Program-made: the position numbers and the translations under genes
In this document: piece after piece, positions 1 through 8,174 of the stretch
How positions within the stretch are numbered: the first letter of the stretch is position 1
Layout of the letters: the number at the start of each line of letters is the position of its first letter
NCBI RefSeq assembly: GCF_014705605.1
Contig: NZ_JACXIZ010000027.1
Span: 1-64,000, forward strand
Direction of reading: 5' to 3'
Origin: Paenibacillus sabuli
GTDB taxonomy: Bacteria > Bacillota > Bacilli > Paenibacillales > Paenibacillaceae
DNA length: 64,000 bases
The notes under the pieces: model-generated
What the model was told of the DNA's origin: nothing
Database searches by the model: none
The model's input: only the letters and a program-made list of their open reading frames with translations

Positions 1-86
1 GTGGTCGGGATACCTCCATTTTACCATTTAATGCTTCGGTGCATTTTTGTTTTTTTATCTGAATCTAAGGGCTTTTTGAACAGGCT
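1..86. mobile_element. Probable terminal segment of an insertion sequence
   Basis: This stretch has no coding match and joins abruptly to the body of a helicase gene. Around 31-57 there is a short stem (AATGC / GCATT around a TTCGG-like loop) followed by a T-rich tract, as at the end of a transcription unit. The last part (about 68-86) contains GGGCTTTTTGAACAGG, which resembles the outer ends of some IS families; that resemblance is from memory and not checked. If right, the rest of the element lies left of the window and its insertion removed the 5' end of the helicase gene. Confidence 0.35.
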
Positions 87-1382
87 CTAATAGAATATGA
101 TCGCACAATTAAGAATGATCACCTCGTAGACTTTGATTTAGTTCTTTATTATTCATATACAATATTAAGAGATAACCCTTCAATAGCAAGAAACTTATCG
201 ACAATTTTTAAATGGATACTTATTGATGAGTATCAAGATACTCAGGAATTACAATATTTAATCATAGGTGAAATAATAAAAGCAAGTGGGGATCAAACGA
301 AATTACTAATAGTTGGAGATCCCAATCAAGGGATCTATCAAACACTTGGAGGGATCTCGAAAACTCGACAAGAAATACAAGAATGCATTGGTGGCTTTCC
401 TGTTGAGGAGAAGAGTTTGAATGGTAACTATAGATCATCCCAACAAATCATTGATGTTTATAGAAATTTTCAAATTTATGGAGAACCAATTGAGGCTAAA
501 GGACCTAATAAAGATACAGCTTCATTTATATCTTTTAATCGGGATGTCAGCCTTGACAACTTAGCTCAACATATAAAAGATTTGATATTAGATCTACACA
601 ATAATCATGGTATTCCATATAGAGAAATAGCTGTAATTGCACCTCAACGACAACCGTTAATAAGTTTGGCCAGATCTGTAAAACGAATAGCTCCAGAACT
701 ACCGTTGGATGCTGCAGGCTTATCACCACTCTGCAGGGATGACAATAATTTATTTTATCATCTTTCAAAACTAATTTTGTCAACCCCAGCACCTGATAAA
801 GTTGTACAACGAATGAGGTGGGCTAATAATCTTCTTGAAATACTAATTGAAAAAATACCTCATATATCTAATTTGAATCTCAGCTTGCAAAGAATTTTGA
901 AGATTACTAATTCCTTTACTTCTACTTCTGTGTTAGGAATTGAATATTTAAAAGAAGGATTCGGATACTTCTTTAACAAGTTGAACATTGATATTAGCGA
1001 ATATCCAGAAATAATTGAAGAACACGCGGACTTTGAGAATAAGTGTCTGAGAAAGCAAAGTAAGAATGGATTAGGGGATTCCATCTCTGTATACAAAAAT
1101 GGGTTTGCTAAGGCAGGAGGTGTAACTTTTATTACCGCACACAAATGTAAGGGGCTCGAATATGATACGGTAATAGGGATAAGCCTCTTATGGGGAGTTA
1201 TACCTCATTGGAATAACATTTATTCTCGGGAAATAGATGAAAATGAAATTTCAAAAAAACTACTTTATGTGTTGTCATCAAGAGCTAAAAGCAATTTATT
1301 TTTTGTTGCTGAGACTGGGAGAAGGACACAAAAAGGAAGACCATATTCTGCGAACTATCATTTGGCTGAAATATTCCGTTAA
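87..1382 (+). pseudogene. UvrD/Rep-type superfamily 1 helicase, 5'-truncated
   Basis: An open frame runs without a start codon from about 69 to the TAA at 1380-1382, roughly 430 residues. Helicase motifs appear in order: the IDFD-like stretch (VDFDLVL), Walker B DEYQDTQ near 225-245, motif III GDPNQGIYQ, motif IV NYRSSQQI, motif V ITAHKCKGLEYD and motif VI LLYVLSSRAKSNLFF. The N-terminal Walker A (GxxGxGKT), normally more than 100 residues upstream of DEYQDT, is absent, so the product should not bind ATP normally. The ATG at 417 lies between motifs III and IV and is not a real start. Small stand-alone UvrD-like helicases of this kind include GajB of Gabija defence; with the upstream neighbour outside the window this stays a possibility. 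The base composition is AT-rich, unlike the core genome. Confidence 0.8.
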
Positions 1383-1448
1383 GTGATGTACTAGTACTGA
1401 AAAGCTGAAAATATCCAACAGTTCCCAACTGATGAAAACAGGGTAAGG

Positions 1449-1468
1449 GGAAGTAAGAGCTTACTTCC
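1449..1468. repeat. Short perfect-arm inverted repeat before an IS630 remnant
   Basis: Arms GGAAGTAAG and CTTACTTCC are separated by two bases. The repeat lies 22 bases upstream of the IS630-like start codon and may belong to the terminal region of that element. The sequence CTTACTTCCG recurs at about 1675, inside the hairpin at the left end of the next element. Confidence 0.5.
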
Positions 1469-1490
1469 GACCCATCAGGAGGGGTGTCAG

Positions 1491-1688
1491 ATGAATACAG
1501 GACCTAAAAAACGACCGCTTGAGCTCACAGACAAACAGCGTGAAATTCTTCAACGCCTTGCAAGACGGAGGCTGACGCCGCAATACCTTGTAAAACGGGC
1601 CCGCGTCCTTTTGGAATCGGAACAAGGGATGAGCAACCTTCAGATTAGTCGCCTGATCCCGCTGGATGTCGCCGCTTACTTCCGTTGA
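1491..1688 (+). pseudogene. IS630-family transposase, N-terminal fragment
   Basis: The first 55 or so of 65 residues match the helix-turn-helix N-terminus of IS630 transposases: LTDKQREILQRLARRR, then LVKRARVLLESEQGMSN and QISRL. A good ribosome binding site (AGGAGGGG) precedes the ATG. The match stops after QISRLI at about 1660, and the rest of the frame (PLDVAAYFR) reads into the left end of the next element. The catalytic DDE domain is missing, so this is a relic cut by a later insertion or deletion. Confidence 0.75.
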
Positions 1689-1704
1689 CGGAAGCAAAGC
1701 GGCG
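1670..1704. repeat. Hairpin at left end of the TniA-type element
   Basis: Arms CGCCGCTT / AAGCGGCG and CTTCCGT / ACGGAAG form a nested stem-loop immediately inside the TGTC end. A second ATTGACGG lies at about 1718. The position mirrors the hairpin at 4416-4463 near the other end. Confidence 0.55.
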
Positions 1705-1836
1705 ATTTTTCATATCCATTGACGGAACAGGTTAGGCCCGGCTTCGACAGTTGCATCCCAATTGTAGGCACCTGTGGATAAGTGAAATCCTTATATTTTA
1801 GCGGGTTTTTCGAGTTTTCCACAGGCAACATGAATA

Positions 1837-2580
1837 AGTTAACGCTAATTGAGCCACCAAGTTAATGAGTGAGAGCCACCTTGTTAATCGAATAGAGCCA
1901 CGTTGTTAATGGGGAGAGCCACCTGCCGGAATATTCGGTAAAATGGAGGAATGTGCCGCTCGAAGCAGCGCACAAATCCATCAAGGGAGATTACCTCATT
2001 GACCAAGTATCGAGAGATCATTCGGCTTAGCGGCATGGGCTTAAGCCAGCGGAGCATTGCATCAAGCTGCCAATGCTCACGCAACACGGTATCCGACGTT
2101 CTCAGTCGGGCCGCAGAAAAGGAGGTGGCATGGCCGCTGCCGGAGGACATCGCAGATGCGGATCTGCAGCTCCTGCTGTTCCCGGAGAAGGCACAACGCG
2201 AGGCGCAGTCTCGGAAAGTACCAGATTGTGAGTACATTCACCGGGAGCTGGCCAAAAGCGGCGTCACGCTTAGCCTGCTCTGGAACGAGTACTGCGAGAC
2301 GTGCCGGCGCAACCAGGAGATACCGCTTATGTACACGCAATTCCCCCTGCTGGCTGGCACGAGAAGATCCATGAAAACACCATCGCCGACGCCATCCTGG
2401 ATCGGATCGTGCATAACTCCTACGAGATCATGATCGATGGCGAGGATTCCATGCGCAAGCGCAAAGGCCTTCACGCCTGACGGCCTCCCGCCCCACAGAG
2501 CCATCCCACATCGGGGTGGCTCTCTCCATTAACATGGTGGCTCTATCTCACTAACACAGTGGCTCTCGTTCATTAACACA
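1837..2580 (+). mobile_element. IS21-family internal deletion derivative with multiple terminal repeats
   Basis: About 744 bases long instead of the usual 2 to 2.5 kb. Each end carries direct copies of a 22-base unit of the form TGTTAAT...GAGCCACC: four at the left (about 1837-1924), three in inverted orientation at the right (about 2515-2580). Multiple terminal repeats are typical of IS21-type ends. Between them the start of istA is joined directly to the end of istB. The element lies in the 5' part of the TniA-type transposase gene, whose open frame resumes right after the end at 2580. It could be moved only by a full-length IS21 relative acting in trans. Confidence 0.75.
1999..2480 (+). 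pseudogene. istA-istB deletion remnant
   Basis: The TTG at 1999 follows AAGGGAG. The first part (KYREIIRLSGMGLSQRSIA, then CSRNTVSDVLSRA) is the helix-turn-helix N-terminus of an IstA transposase, continuing to about 2345 ([18 protein letters not shown]). From about 2358 a different frame encodes the C-terminus of the IstB helper ATPase: [20 protein letters not shown], then EDSMRKRKG, stop at 2478-2480. The IstA catalytic domain and the IstB AAA core are both deleted, so neither product works. Confidence 0.75.
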
Positions 2581-2581
2581 A

Positions 2582-3739
2582 ATGCTCTCCCGTACCGAAA
2601 TATTCAGCAAGCTGGACGCCGCCGTGCTCCAGCAGGCGATTCGGCTCCGGTTGGAGCGCCCGGCGCGAAGCGTGGAGCAACTGATCTTTCTGCTTGTCGA
2701 AGGCGGCCTGGCTGCGCCCGGCCAAGTCGCCCCTAGCACCCTCGCCCGGCATTTACGCCGCGCCGGCGCCAGCCGAGGACAGGTCATGGACGCCTCGCCG
2801 TCCGGCACGTTCCGCCGGTTCGAAGCCCGCGACATTCTGGAGCTCTTGCAGGCCGACTTCAAGCATTTCGTCTACCTGCCCGATCCCAAGCAGCCAAAGA
2901 AGAAGCGCAAGACGATCCTGCTGGCGATCCTCGACGATTACAGCCGCTATGTGCTGCACGCGCAGATCTACTGGGATGAGCAGTTGCCGCGGCTGGAGGA
3001 CAGCCTCAAGAAGGCCATTCTGAAGCATGGCATCCCCGAGACCTTTTACTGTGACAACGGCTCTGCCTTCTCCGCCCACCATCTGGCGCGCATCTGCGGG
3101 CGACTTGGCATCCGGCTTAGCCACAGTCGCCCGTACCGGCCCCAGGGACGCGGCAAGGTCGAACACCTGTTCTAATTCGTCGACTCGAGCTTCCGCCCGG
3201 AAGTGCAGGCGCTCATTGACCGAGGCGAAGTGACGACGCTTGAGGAGCTGAATGCCGCGCTGCGCATTTGGCTGGACGGCTATTACCATGCGCGCGAGCA
3301 TAGCAGCACGAAGCAGTCGCCGAAAGCACGGTTTGAAGCCAGTGAACGGCCGCGCAAGCGCAAGCCGCTCGAGGAACTCAGCGAGCTATTCCTCTGGGAG
3401 GAGGCGCGCTCGGTGGACAAGACCGGCTGCATCCAGCTCAGTCGCAACATCTACGAAGTGGATTCGGCGCTTGCCGGCAAACGGATTTCCTTGCGCTACG
3501 ACCCCTTTGATTTAACCAAGCTGCAGGTGTGGTACGAAGACAAGCGGTATGCCGATGCCGTGCCGCTCGAGATGACGCGGCGGCGAAGTCGGACGAAGCA
3601 GGAGCAGCTGCCGACGGAGATGGCCGAAGCGCCGGAAGAATCCCTGTCGTTTTTGGAACTGGCGGAGAAAAAGCGACAGGCCGCCTGGCAGGAAGACACC
3701 GTACAGTATGCGCGGCGCAAAGGGGGTGAGCGAGCATGA
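2582..3739 (+). pseudogene. DDE (rve) integrase-core transposase with in-frame stop
   Basis: The frame from 2582 encodes a Mu/TniA-like transposase: QADFKHFVYLPD, AILDDYSRYVLHAQIYWDE, FYCDNGSAFSAHH and GRGKVEHLF. The three acidic positions can be placed at the D of QADF, the D of CDNGSAF and the E of KVEHLF. Directly after HLF a TAA at 3173-3175 interrupts the frame; it resumes in the same frame with FVDSSFRPEVQ and runs to 3739. A CAA-to-TAA change would explain the stop. The C-terminal part has the Mu-C-like beta domain (SVDKTGCIQLSRNIYEVD). The N-terminal DNA-binding region is cut off by the IS21 derivative. The stop codon overlaps the start of the ATPase gene. Confidence 0.75.
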
Positions 3740-4344
3740 CGATTCGCCCCTTCACCCGTGAGCTGGATGCCTGTTACGAATTCCAGGGACACCGCGAGGC
3801 GTATGCCCGAATGCTGCTGGCCGTGGAAAACCGACTGCTCGGCGTGCTGACCGGTGAGGTGGGCAGCGGCAAGTCTGCGCTGCTCAGGCGTTTGTTCCGT
3901 TCGCTGGATCCGATGCGCAATGAGATGAGCGAAGCGATGCTGCTAGAGCTGCGCTTTGTGATGAGTCACCAGATGGATGCTCGCTCGCTGTTTCCGGTGC
4001 TGCTCGCCGGACAGCCGGAGCTACGCAAGCGGCTGCGCCTCAAGAAATATGAGGCGATTAGCCAGCGCATTGGCATCCAGTACCACTTGGGCGGCATGAG
4101 CCGGGAGGAGACGGCTGCCTATATCCGGCACCATCTGGAAGTCGCCAAACTGCAGCGTCCGGTCTTCTCCGAAAGCGCCATCCAGATGCTCTATGCGGCG
4201 AGCCAGGGTCTGCCGCGTGTGGTGAACCAGATCTGCAGCCAGATTCTATTTGAGGCTGAAGGAAACGAGACGGAAGTGGTAGAAGAGATGCAGATTAGCC
4301 GCGTGCTCACCGATATGGAGCGGCAACGGGGGACGGCAGGGTAA
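3736..4344 (+). pseudogene. ExeA/TniB-like AAA ATPase of the transposable element, internally deleted
   Basis: The ATG at 3736 overlaps the transposase stop (ATGA), the usual coupling in these elements. The protein has the ExeA-like start (FTRELDACYEFQGHREA), Walker A GEVGSGKSALL at residues 34-44, and the C-terminal part with LLAGQPELRKRLR, QRIGIQYHLGGMSREETAAY and GLPRVVNQIC. The usual central segment, with the Walker B / IDEAH motif between the Walker A helix and ELRFVMS, is missing: the sequence jumps from LFRSLDP to SEAMLLELRF. Length is 202 residues against roughly 270 in the family. The reading frame survives, but the protein should not hydrolyse ATP normally. Confidence 0.7.
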
Positions 4345-4415
4345 CCTGCCGTTTTCCGCCCCCACGTAGGATTGGCGTTAGGCTTCTCAGGCCGCTGTCG
4401 TGCCTGACGCACAAA

Positions 4416-4463
4416 CGCTCACGTCATTGACGGTGATTCTTTCACCGACATAATGCGTGAGCG
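4416..4463. repeat. Large imperfect hairpin at right end of the TniA-type element
   Basis: Outer arms CGCTCACG / CGTGAGCG, middle CATT / AATG, and inner CGGTGA / TCACCG around TTCTT. It lies just inside the terminal GACA at 4466-4469 and mirrors the left-end hairpin, so it may be part of a transposase-binding end rather than a terminator; no T-run follows it. Confidence 0.55.
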
Positions 4464-4711
4464 TTGACACTTATGCCGAATATTGAGTAGGATATAAAAA
4501 TCAAATTCTATTTACAAAAGTTGCAACCCGCTTAGCTGCACCGAAGTCCGTTTTATAAAATCATGAAGGCAGTTTTATAATAAGCCGTAAGTCACTTGCC
4601 TTTTGTATTCTATGTAGAATTTGGTCGAAATGAGGGAGGTATTCAAACCGGAAGTGGAGAATATTTACTATTATAGATTCAACGAATAGCTATGCAGAAG
4701 AGAGTGATAAT

Positions 4712-5332
4712 GTGGAGAAGAAATACAACCCTATTGATGATAAAACCTTTAAGATCTCCGAGGTACTGCAGGATTTGTTTGGAGGTAGCGAACCGTTGAC
4801 TATGTTGAAGATGGAACACAAACCTATCCCATTGAAGAAAAAGGGCGATGTTGAGTATGAAGTCAGGTGGCACACGACCAATCTAGAAAGGGATGGACAT
4901 AAAGTCGTTCATATTGATCAGAACCGATTTGGGGAGACCGTCATGATTTATCGTCTAATGTATGATGATGGTCAGGATGATGAGATCATTACTTTAAGGG
5001 TGAAGGTCATCTCTAAGGATGGGGTAAGAGTGCCGGACTCGAACGTCCATATCCATGTAGACAACAAACATATGGAAATCGCAGATATCAAAATTGAAGG
5101 AGATCGGGTTAACAGGGGTTATGGCTCGATCATGATGGCAGGTTTAATGAAACTTGTCCAACAGATGCAGATCAGGGGCATCACCGGATGGATTTCATCA
5201 GTAGACTGGGATCACATCGACAGATCAGAGCATTTCTACAGAAAACATGGTTTTGACTGCCAACTCGATCACGAAAACAAGCGAGGTGCGATTGTTTGGG
5301 TTAACCGAGAACTTGAATCTACTCAAGATTAA
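4712..5332 (+). CDS. GNAT-like acyltransferase domain protein
   Basis: The frame encodes 206 residues from a GTG preceded by a purine-rich AGAAGAGAG. The C-terminal half looks like a GNAT fold: a strand ending in IADIKIEGD, then the acyl-CoA loop pattern RGYGSIMMAGL (about residues 136-146), and YRKHGFDC near 174-181. The first 100 residues match nothing I recognise and may be a substrate-binding or partner domain. No membrane segment or signal peptide. It is the first gene of an AT-rich run downstream of mobile-element remnants. An acetyltransferase could act as a toxin, an antitoxin partner or a modifying enzyme; the sequence does not decide. Confidence 0.65.
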   Translation: MEKKYNPIDDKTFKISEVLQDLFGGSEPLTMLKMEHKPIPLKKKGDVEYEVRWHTTNLERDGHKVVHIDQNRFGETVMIYRLMYDDGQDDEIITLRVKVISKDGVRVPDSNVHIHVDNKHMEIADIKIEGDRVNRGYGSIMMAGLMKLVQQMQIRGITGWISSVDWDHIDRSEHFYRKHGFDCQLDHENKRGAIVWVNRELESTQD

Positions 5333-5448
5333 CAATAGTGATCTATCAAAGTAATGGCACGTTCTACGAATAAGGGAGTTGAGAAGATCTGACTTTAATA
5401 CTGAATGTAATACGGACTGTCATTGATATTTTACTCTATAATTTAGCG

Positions 5449-6315
5449 TTGCTAGTTCTCTTAATAGTAGTCATACTAGCGTTGATTATATTCTTCATGA
5501 TTAAGCATAGAAGGAACATCGAAGAGACACTTAATTTTATCAAAGAGTTGTATGATCGAATACTGACATGGAATGAACGTTGGATTCCAGAGGGACTAGA
5601 AAAATGGGAGGAAGAAATCAGCCGAGACGAAGGATGCCAAAAGGTATCGTTCAGAGATTTTTTAAAGAGTTGCGGCTTTAGCTTTATTTTATCTGATAAA
5701 TATTCTTCTTATTGGGGAGACCTGCAGAGTGTTGAACTTGAAGGTGTTAAGGTAGAAACGGAAAACTATTCGTTTAGTGTAAAAAAGTTAATTCACAAAG
5801 ATCGGCAGCTAACTCTGATGTGTAAAATAGAGGGAAGTCATGACCAAAAGCCGCCAAGAATTAATAAAACAGGCGCATCAATTAAAATTTATGGTCGCAA
5901 ACTAAATGCTGAAATACTCCCTTTAGAAGATGAGGATATCACGCACATTATATCTGTAAAGCAACCACTAGGAAATAACGAAATCTCCTATGGAACTGAG
6001 ATATCAATAGTATGCATGCTGAATAAAAAGGAATCAAAAGATAATGTAATTGAGGTACCGCCCTTTGAGATTCCAGAAGCAACTGTTCCGACCCAGGTGA
6101 GTGATGTTTTCTCCAAAAGTAACTATTTGTTTTTCTGTGCCTTAGGAGGATTTAATTTTCTTGCATTTATAGCTATCTTTTTGGTATCCCTACTGCTAAT
6201 TATATCTTGGAAGGTATTGCCCTTCGTTATAGTAACAAGCATAATATTTATATTCCTTTCGGTAAAGTTGAACATGAAGTTATTTGGAATCATATACAAT
6301 TCACTGAGATCATAG
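5449..6315 (+). CDS. Membrane protein of unknown function, three predicted membrane segments
   Basis: About 288 residues from the TTG at 5449. The frame is open back to 5383, and AAGGGAG at about 5372 suggests a start slightly upstream, perhaps the non-standard CTG at 5389, so the N-terminus is uncertain. One hydrophobic segment lies near the start (LLIVVILALIIFFMI). A soluble region of about 190 residues follows, then two segments near the end (LAFIAIFLVSLLLII and LPFVIVTSIIFIFLSV). I recognise no family. One N-terminal anchor, a soluble domain and a C-terminal hairpin fit a membrane-tethered sensor or an effector that acts on the membrane. It is in line with the unknown/PIN/PLD genes that follow. 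Confidence 0.6.
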   Translation: MLVLLIVVILALIIFFMIKHRRNIEETLNFIKELYDRILTWNERWIPEGLEKWEEEISRDEGCQKVSFRDFLKSCGFSFILSDKYSSYWGDLQSVELEGVKVETENYSFSVKKLIHKDRQLTLMCKIEGSHDQKPPRINKTGASIKIYGRKLNAEILPLEDEDITHIISVKQPLGNNEISYGTEISIVCMLNKKESKDNVIEVPPFEIPEATVPTQVSDVFSKSNYLFFCALGGFNFLAFIAIFLVSLLLIISWKVLPFVIVTSIIFIFLSVKLNMKLFGIIYNSLRS

Positions 6316-6374
6316 TGGAAATAGATTTTATCTTTATTGAGTTGATAACGCGGAAGGAGCGAGTGTGTTAGCCT

Positions 6375-7286
6375 ATGTATACAATAAATTTGGTCGAGTC
6401 ATCGATGCACAGTAATCATCTGAACAACAACAACTCTCGGATTAAGCTTGGATTTGACTTGCGTATATATGAAGATACTATCCAGTTTGTTAATATTTCG
6501 TTGACTGACCAATTTAGTCGCCTTCAGGATGTATTTGATATTCAGGTAAGTGCAAAGTCGAGTTATAGTGCTATCAAAAAGACTGTCGGACAAATACTAA
6601 CATCACTTTGGGTATTTAATCAGAACCCTAGTCACTACAGTTGGGATTGGGTATTTGACTCCAACGATATATCCACCCTAGAGAGGGTAAGGAATGGTGA
6701 TCTTGAATTTGACATCGAAGTGAAAGCCATTGTTGAGATATCGGAAAATGGTAACAAGATGGTCCCGATCATAGGAAGAGAACGTGTTCGCTTCTCTGGA
6801 ACGGATTGGATCTCTTTCATCAAGCATTTTGGGTATTCGACTAAATATGGCTTGTCGTTACCGCCATCGTTATTGGACGACAAGAGTTGGCTCCAAGCTT
6901 TTGAATTTCTTAACGATGCTAGGAAACATATGCAAAGAGGTAAGACTTACGATGCTTTACGTCAATGTCTTTCGACCATTGAATCATATATGGATTTCGG
7001 TAAAGAGCGTGGTGGACCATACAGCGATAAAGTATGGGAAGAACTACTCCTAGATATCACACCTCAGAAAAAAGCTGGTATTGCAGGGTTATTGGCAGGT
7101 GTATCGACATACCTCAATAAGGTCGGGCATCACAGAAATTCAAAACTGAAAGAAAACGGTAATCTCGCAACTGTGCCACTTGATCAATACGAAGCAGAAT
7201 TAATGCTAGGAATATCACAGCTTGTTGTGACGTATTTGGAGAGACTAAAAGCAGATAGGGGGACTCTTTCTGAAAACAGTGATTGA
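6375..7286 (+). CDS. Unknown protein, overlaps PIN-domain gene
   Basis: 303 residues, starting at the ATG at 6375 after GGAAGGAGCGAG, a good ribosome binding site. The N-terminal half is beta-rich with no motif I know. From about residue 180 it becomes helical (LNDARKHMQRGKTYDALRQC, then a lysine-rich stretch with VGHHRNSK). The helical part, with repeated charged pairs and a late H-H-R-N, recalls HEPN-like or ApeA-like C-termini, but the R-x(4-6)-H signature is not clear. Its stop codon lies inside the next gene (8-base overlap), so the two products are probably made together. Confidence 0.65.
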   Translation: MYTINLVESSMHSNHLNNNNSRIKLGFDLRIYEDTIQFVNISLTDQFSRLQDVFDIQVSAKSSYSAIKKTVGQILTSLWVFNQNPSHYSWDWVFDSNDISTLERVRNGDLEFDIEVKAIVEISENGNKMVPIIGRERVRFSGTDWISFIKHFGYSTKYGLSLPPSLLDDKSWLQAFEFLNDARKHMQRGKTYDALRQCLSTIESYMDFGKERGGPYSDKVWEELLLDITPQKKAGIAGLLAGVSTYLNKVGHHRNSKLKENGNLATVPLDQYEAELMLGISQLVVTYLERLKADRGTLSENSD

Positions 7287-8136
7287 AAGTATAAATGTTG
7301 AGATTGAAGACTTACTGAGCTTATTTCGGGTCTTCTTAATTGAACATTGCGGTTTAATTGATACGAGATACCGAAATAGTTATATAGCAGTAGTTGGACC
7401 GAGCCATGTCTGGAGTGAGTTAAGTGATGATGGTAAGGAGTTACAGTCCAAAATAAATTCTAAATATAATACCTTAATAGAAAAGGTTGAGATTATTCTG
7501 ATTAATCAACCTTCAAAAACCCTGAAAGAATTATCGAACTACACAAAATCACTGCTTGAGGTAATTAATCAGAAGAGGACATATCTAAGCCAGACGAGTA
7601 AAGCGTATTTTGAAGTTCAAAAAAACTTTAAAGAAATCTCAAGACTGCTAACTGAAACATATGATGCAAAATCAGGCTCTTCGATTTTAGTAGTCGATAC
7701 TAATGGACTCTTAACCAACCCTGAACTTGATTCATGGAGAATAGATGGGCTTGAACAATTTGAAATCTTACTTTTACCAACAGTATTAGCAGAGCTTGAA
7801 GATCTAAAGGTAACTCACAGGAATCAGGATGTTAGAGAGAAAGCTCTAGGTATTCTCCGCAGAATAAAAGGTTATAGAAACAGAGGTAGCTTAATTGAAG
7901 GGGTGACCTTATCTAGAGGTATCAGTACGTTAAGAACTATGGCAATGGAACCGAACTTTGATAAGAATTTAAGTTGGCTCGATAGAGAAGTAAAAGATGA
8001 CAGGATATTAGCTTCATTTGTTGAAGTTGTAAGAATACATCCAAAGTCAAATGTTCTGTTAGTAACAAGTGATATGAATATGCAGAATAAATGTGAGTTT
8101 GCAGGGTTTCCATTTATCGAACCACCAAGTACTTAA
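7279..8136 (+). CDS. PIN-domain protein with helical N-terminal domain
   Basis: 285 residues from a GTG overlapping the previous gene by 8 bases. The C-terminal 150 residues form a PIN-type ribonuclease domain: SILVVDTNGLL (first Asp, about residue 139), a helix with VLAELEDLK, DDRILASFVE, and VLLVTSDMNMQNK (last Asp). These acidic residues are the expected metal ligands. The first 130 residues are largely helical and unlike the short VapC toxins, which are about 130 residues in all. The large extra domain and the pairing with an unknown partner suggest a sensor-effector arrangement rather than a plain VapBC pair; that is inference. PIN domains generally cleave RNA. Confidence 0.75.
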   Translation: MIESINVEIEDLLSLFRVFLIEHCGLIDTRYRNSYIAVVGPSHVWSELSDDGKELQSKINSKYNTLIEKVEIILINQPSKTLKELSNYTKSLLEVINQKRTYLSQTSKAYFEVQKNFKEISRLLTETYDAKSGSSILVVDTNGLLTNPELDSWRIDGLEQFEILLLPTVLAELEDLKVTHRNQDVREKALGILRRIKGYRNRGSLIEGVTLSRGISTLRTMAMEPNFDKNLSWLDREVKDDRILASFVEVVRIHPKSNVLLVTSDMNMQNKCEFAGFPFIEPPST

Positions 8137-8174
8137 TATAGGTTAGAACATTAGTGCAGATAGGGAGAGGGTAA

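Larger units (their letters stand above)
1667..4469 (+). mobile_element. Decayed two-gene TniA/AAA-ATPase transposable element with TGTC...GACA ends
   Basis: The element is bounded by TGTC at 1667 and GACA at 4466-4469. Reading inward, the left end is TGTCGCCGCTTAC and the right end, reversed, TGTCAACGCTCAC, agreeing at TGTC, CGCT and AC. Inside lie a Mu/Tn552-type integrase-core transposase and an ExeA/TniB-like ATPase in overlapping order, the usual layout of such elements. Both genes are damaged, and an IS21 derivative (1837-2580) sits in the 5' part. No target-site duplication is visible in the flanks (CTGGA left, CTTAT right), which suggests later rearrangement. The boundaries are my reading of the end repeats and need comparison with an intact relative. 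Confidence 0.55.
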
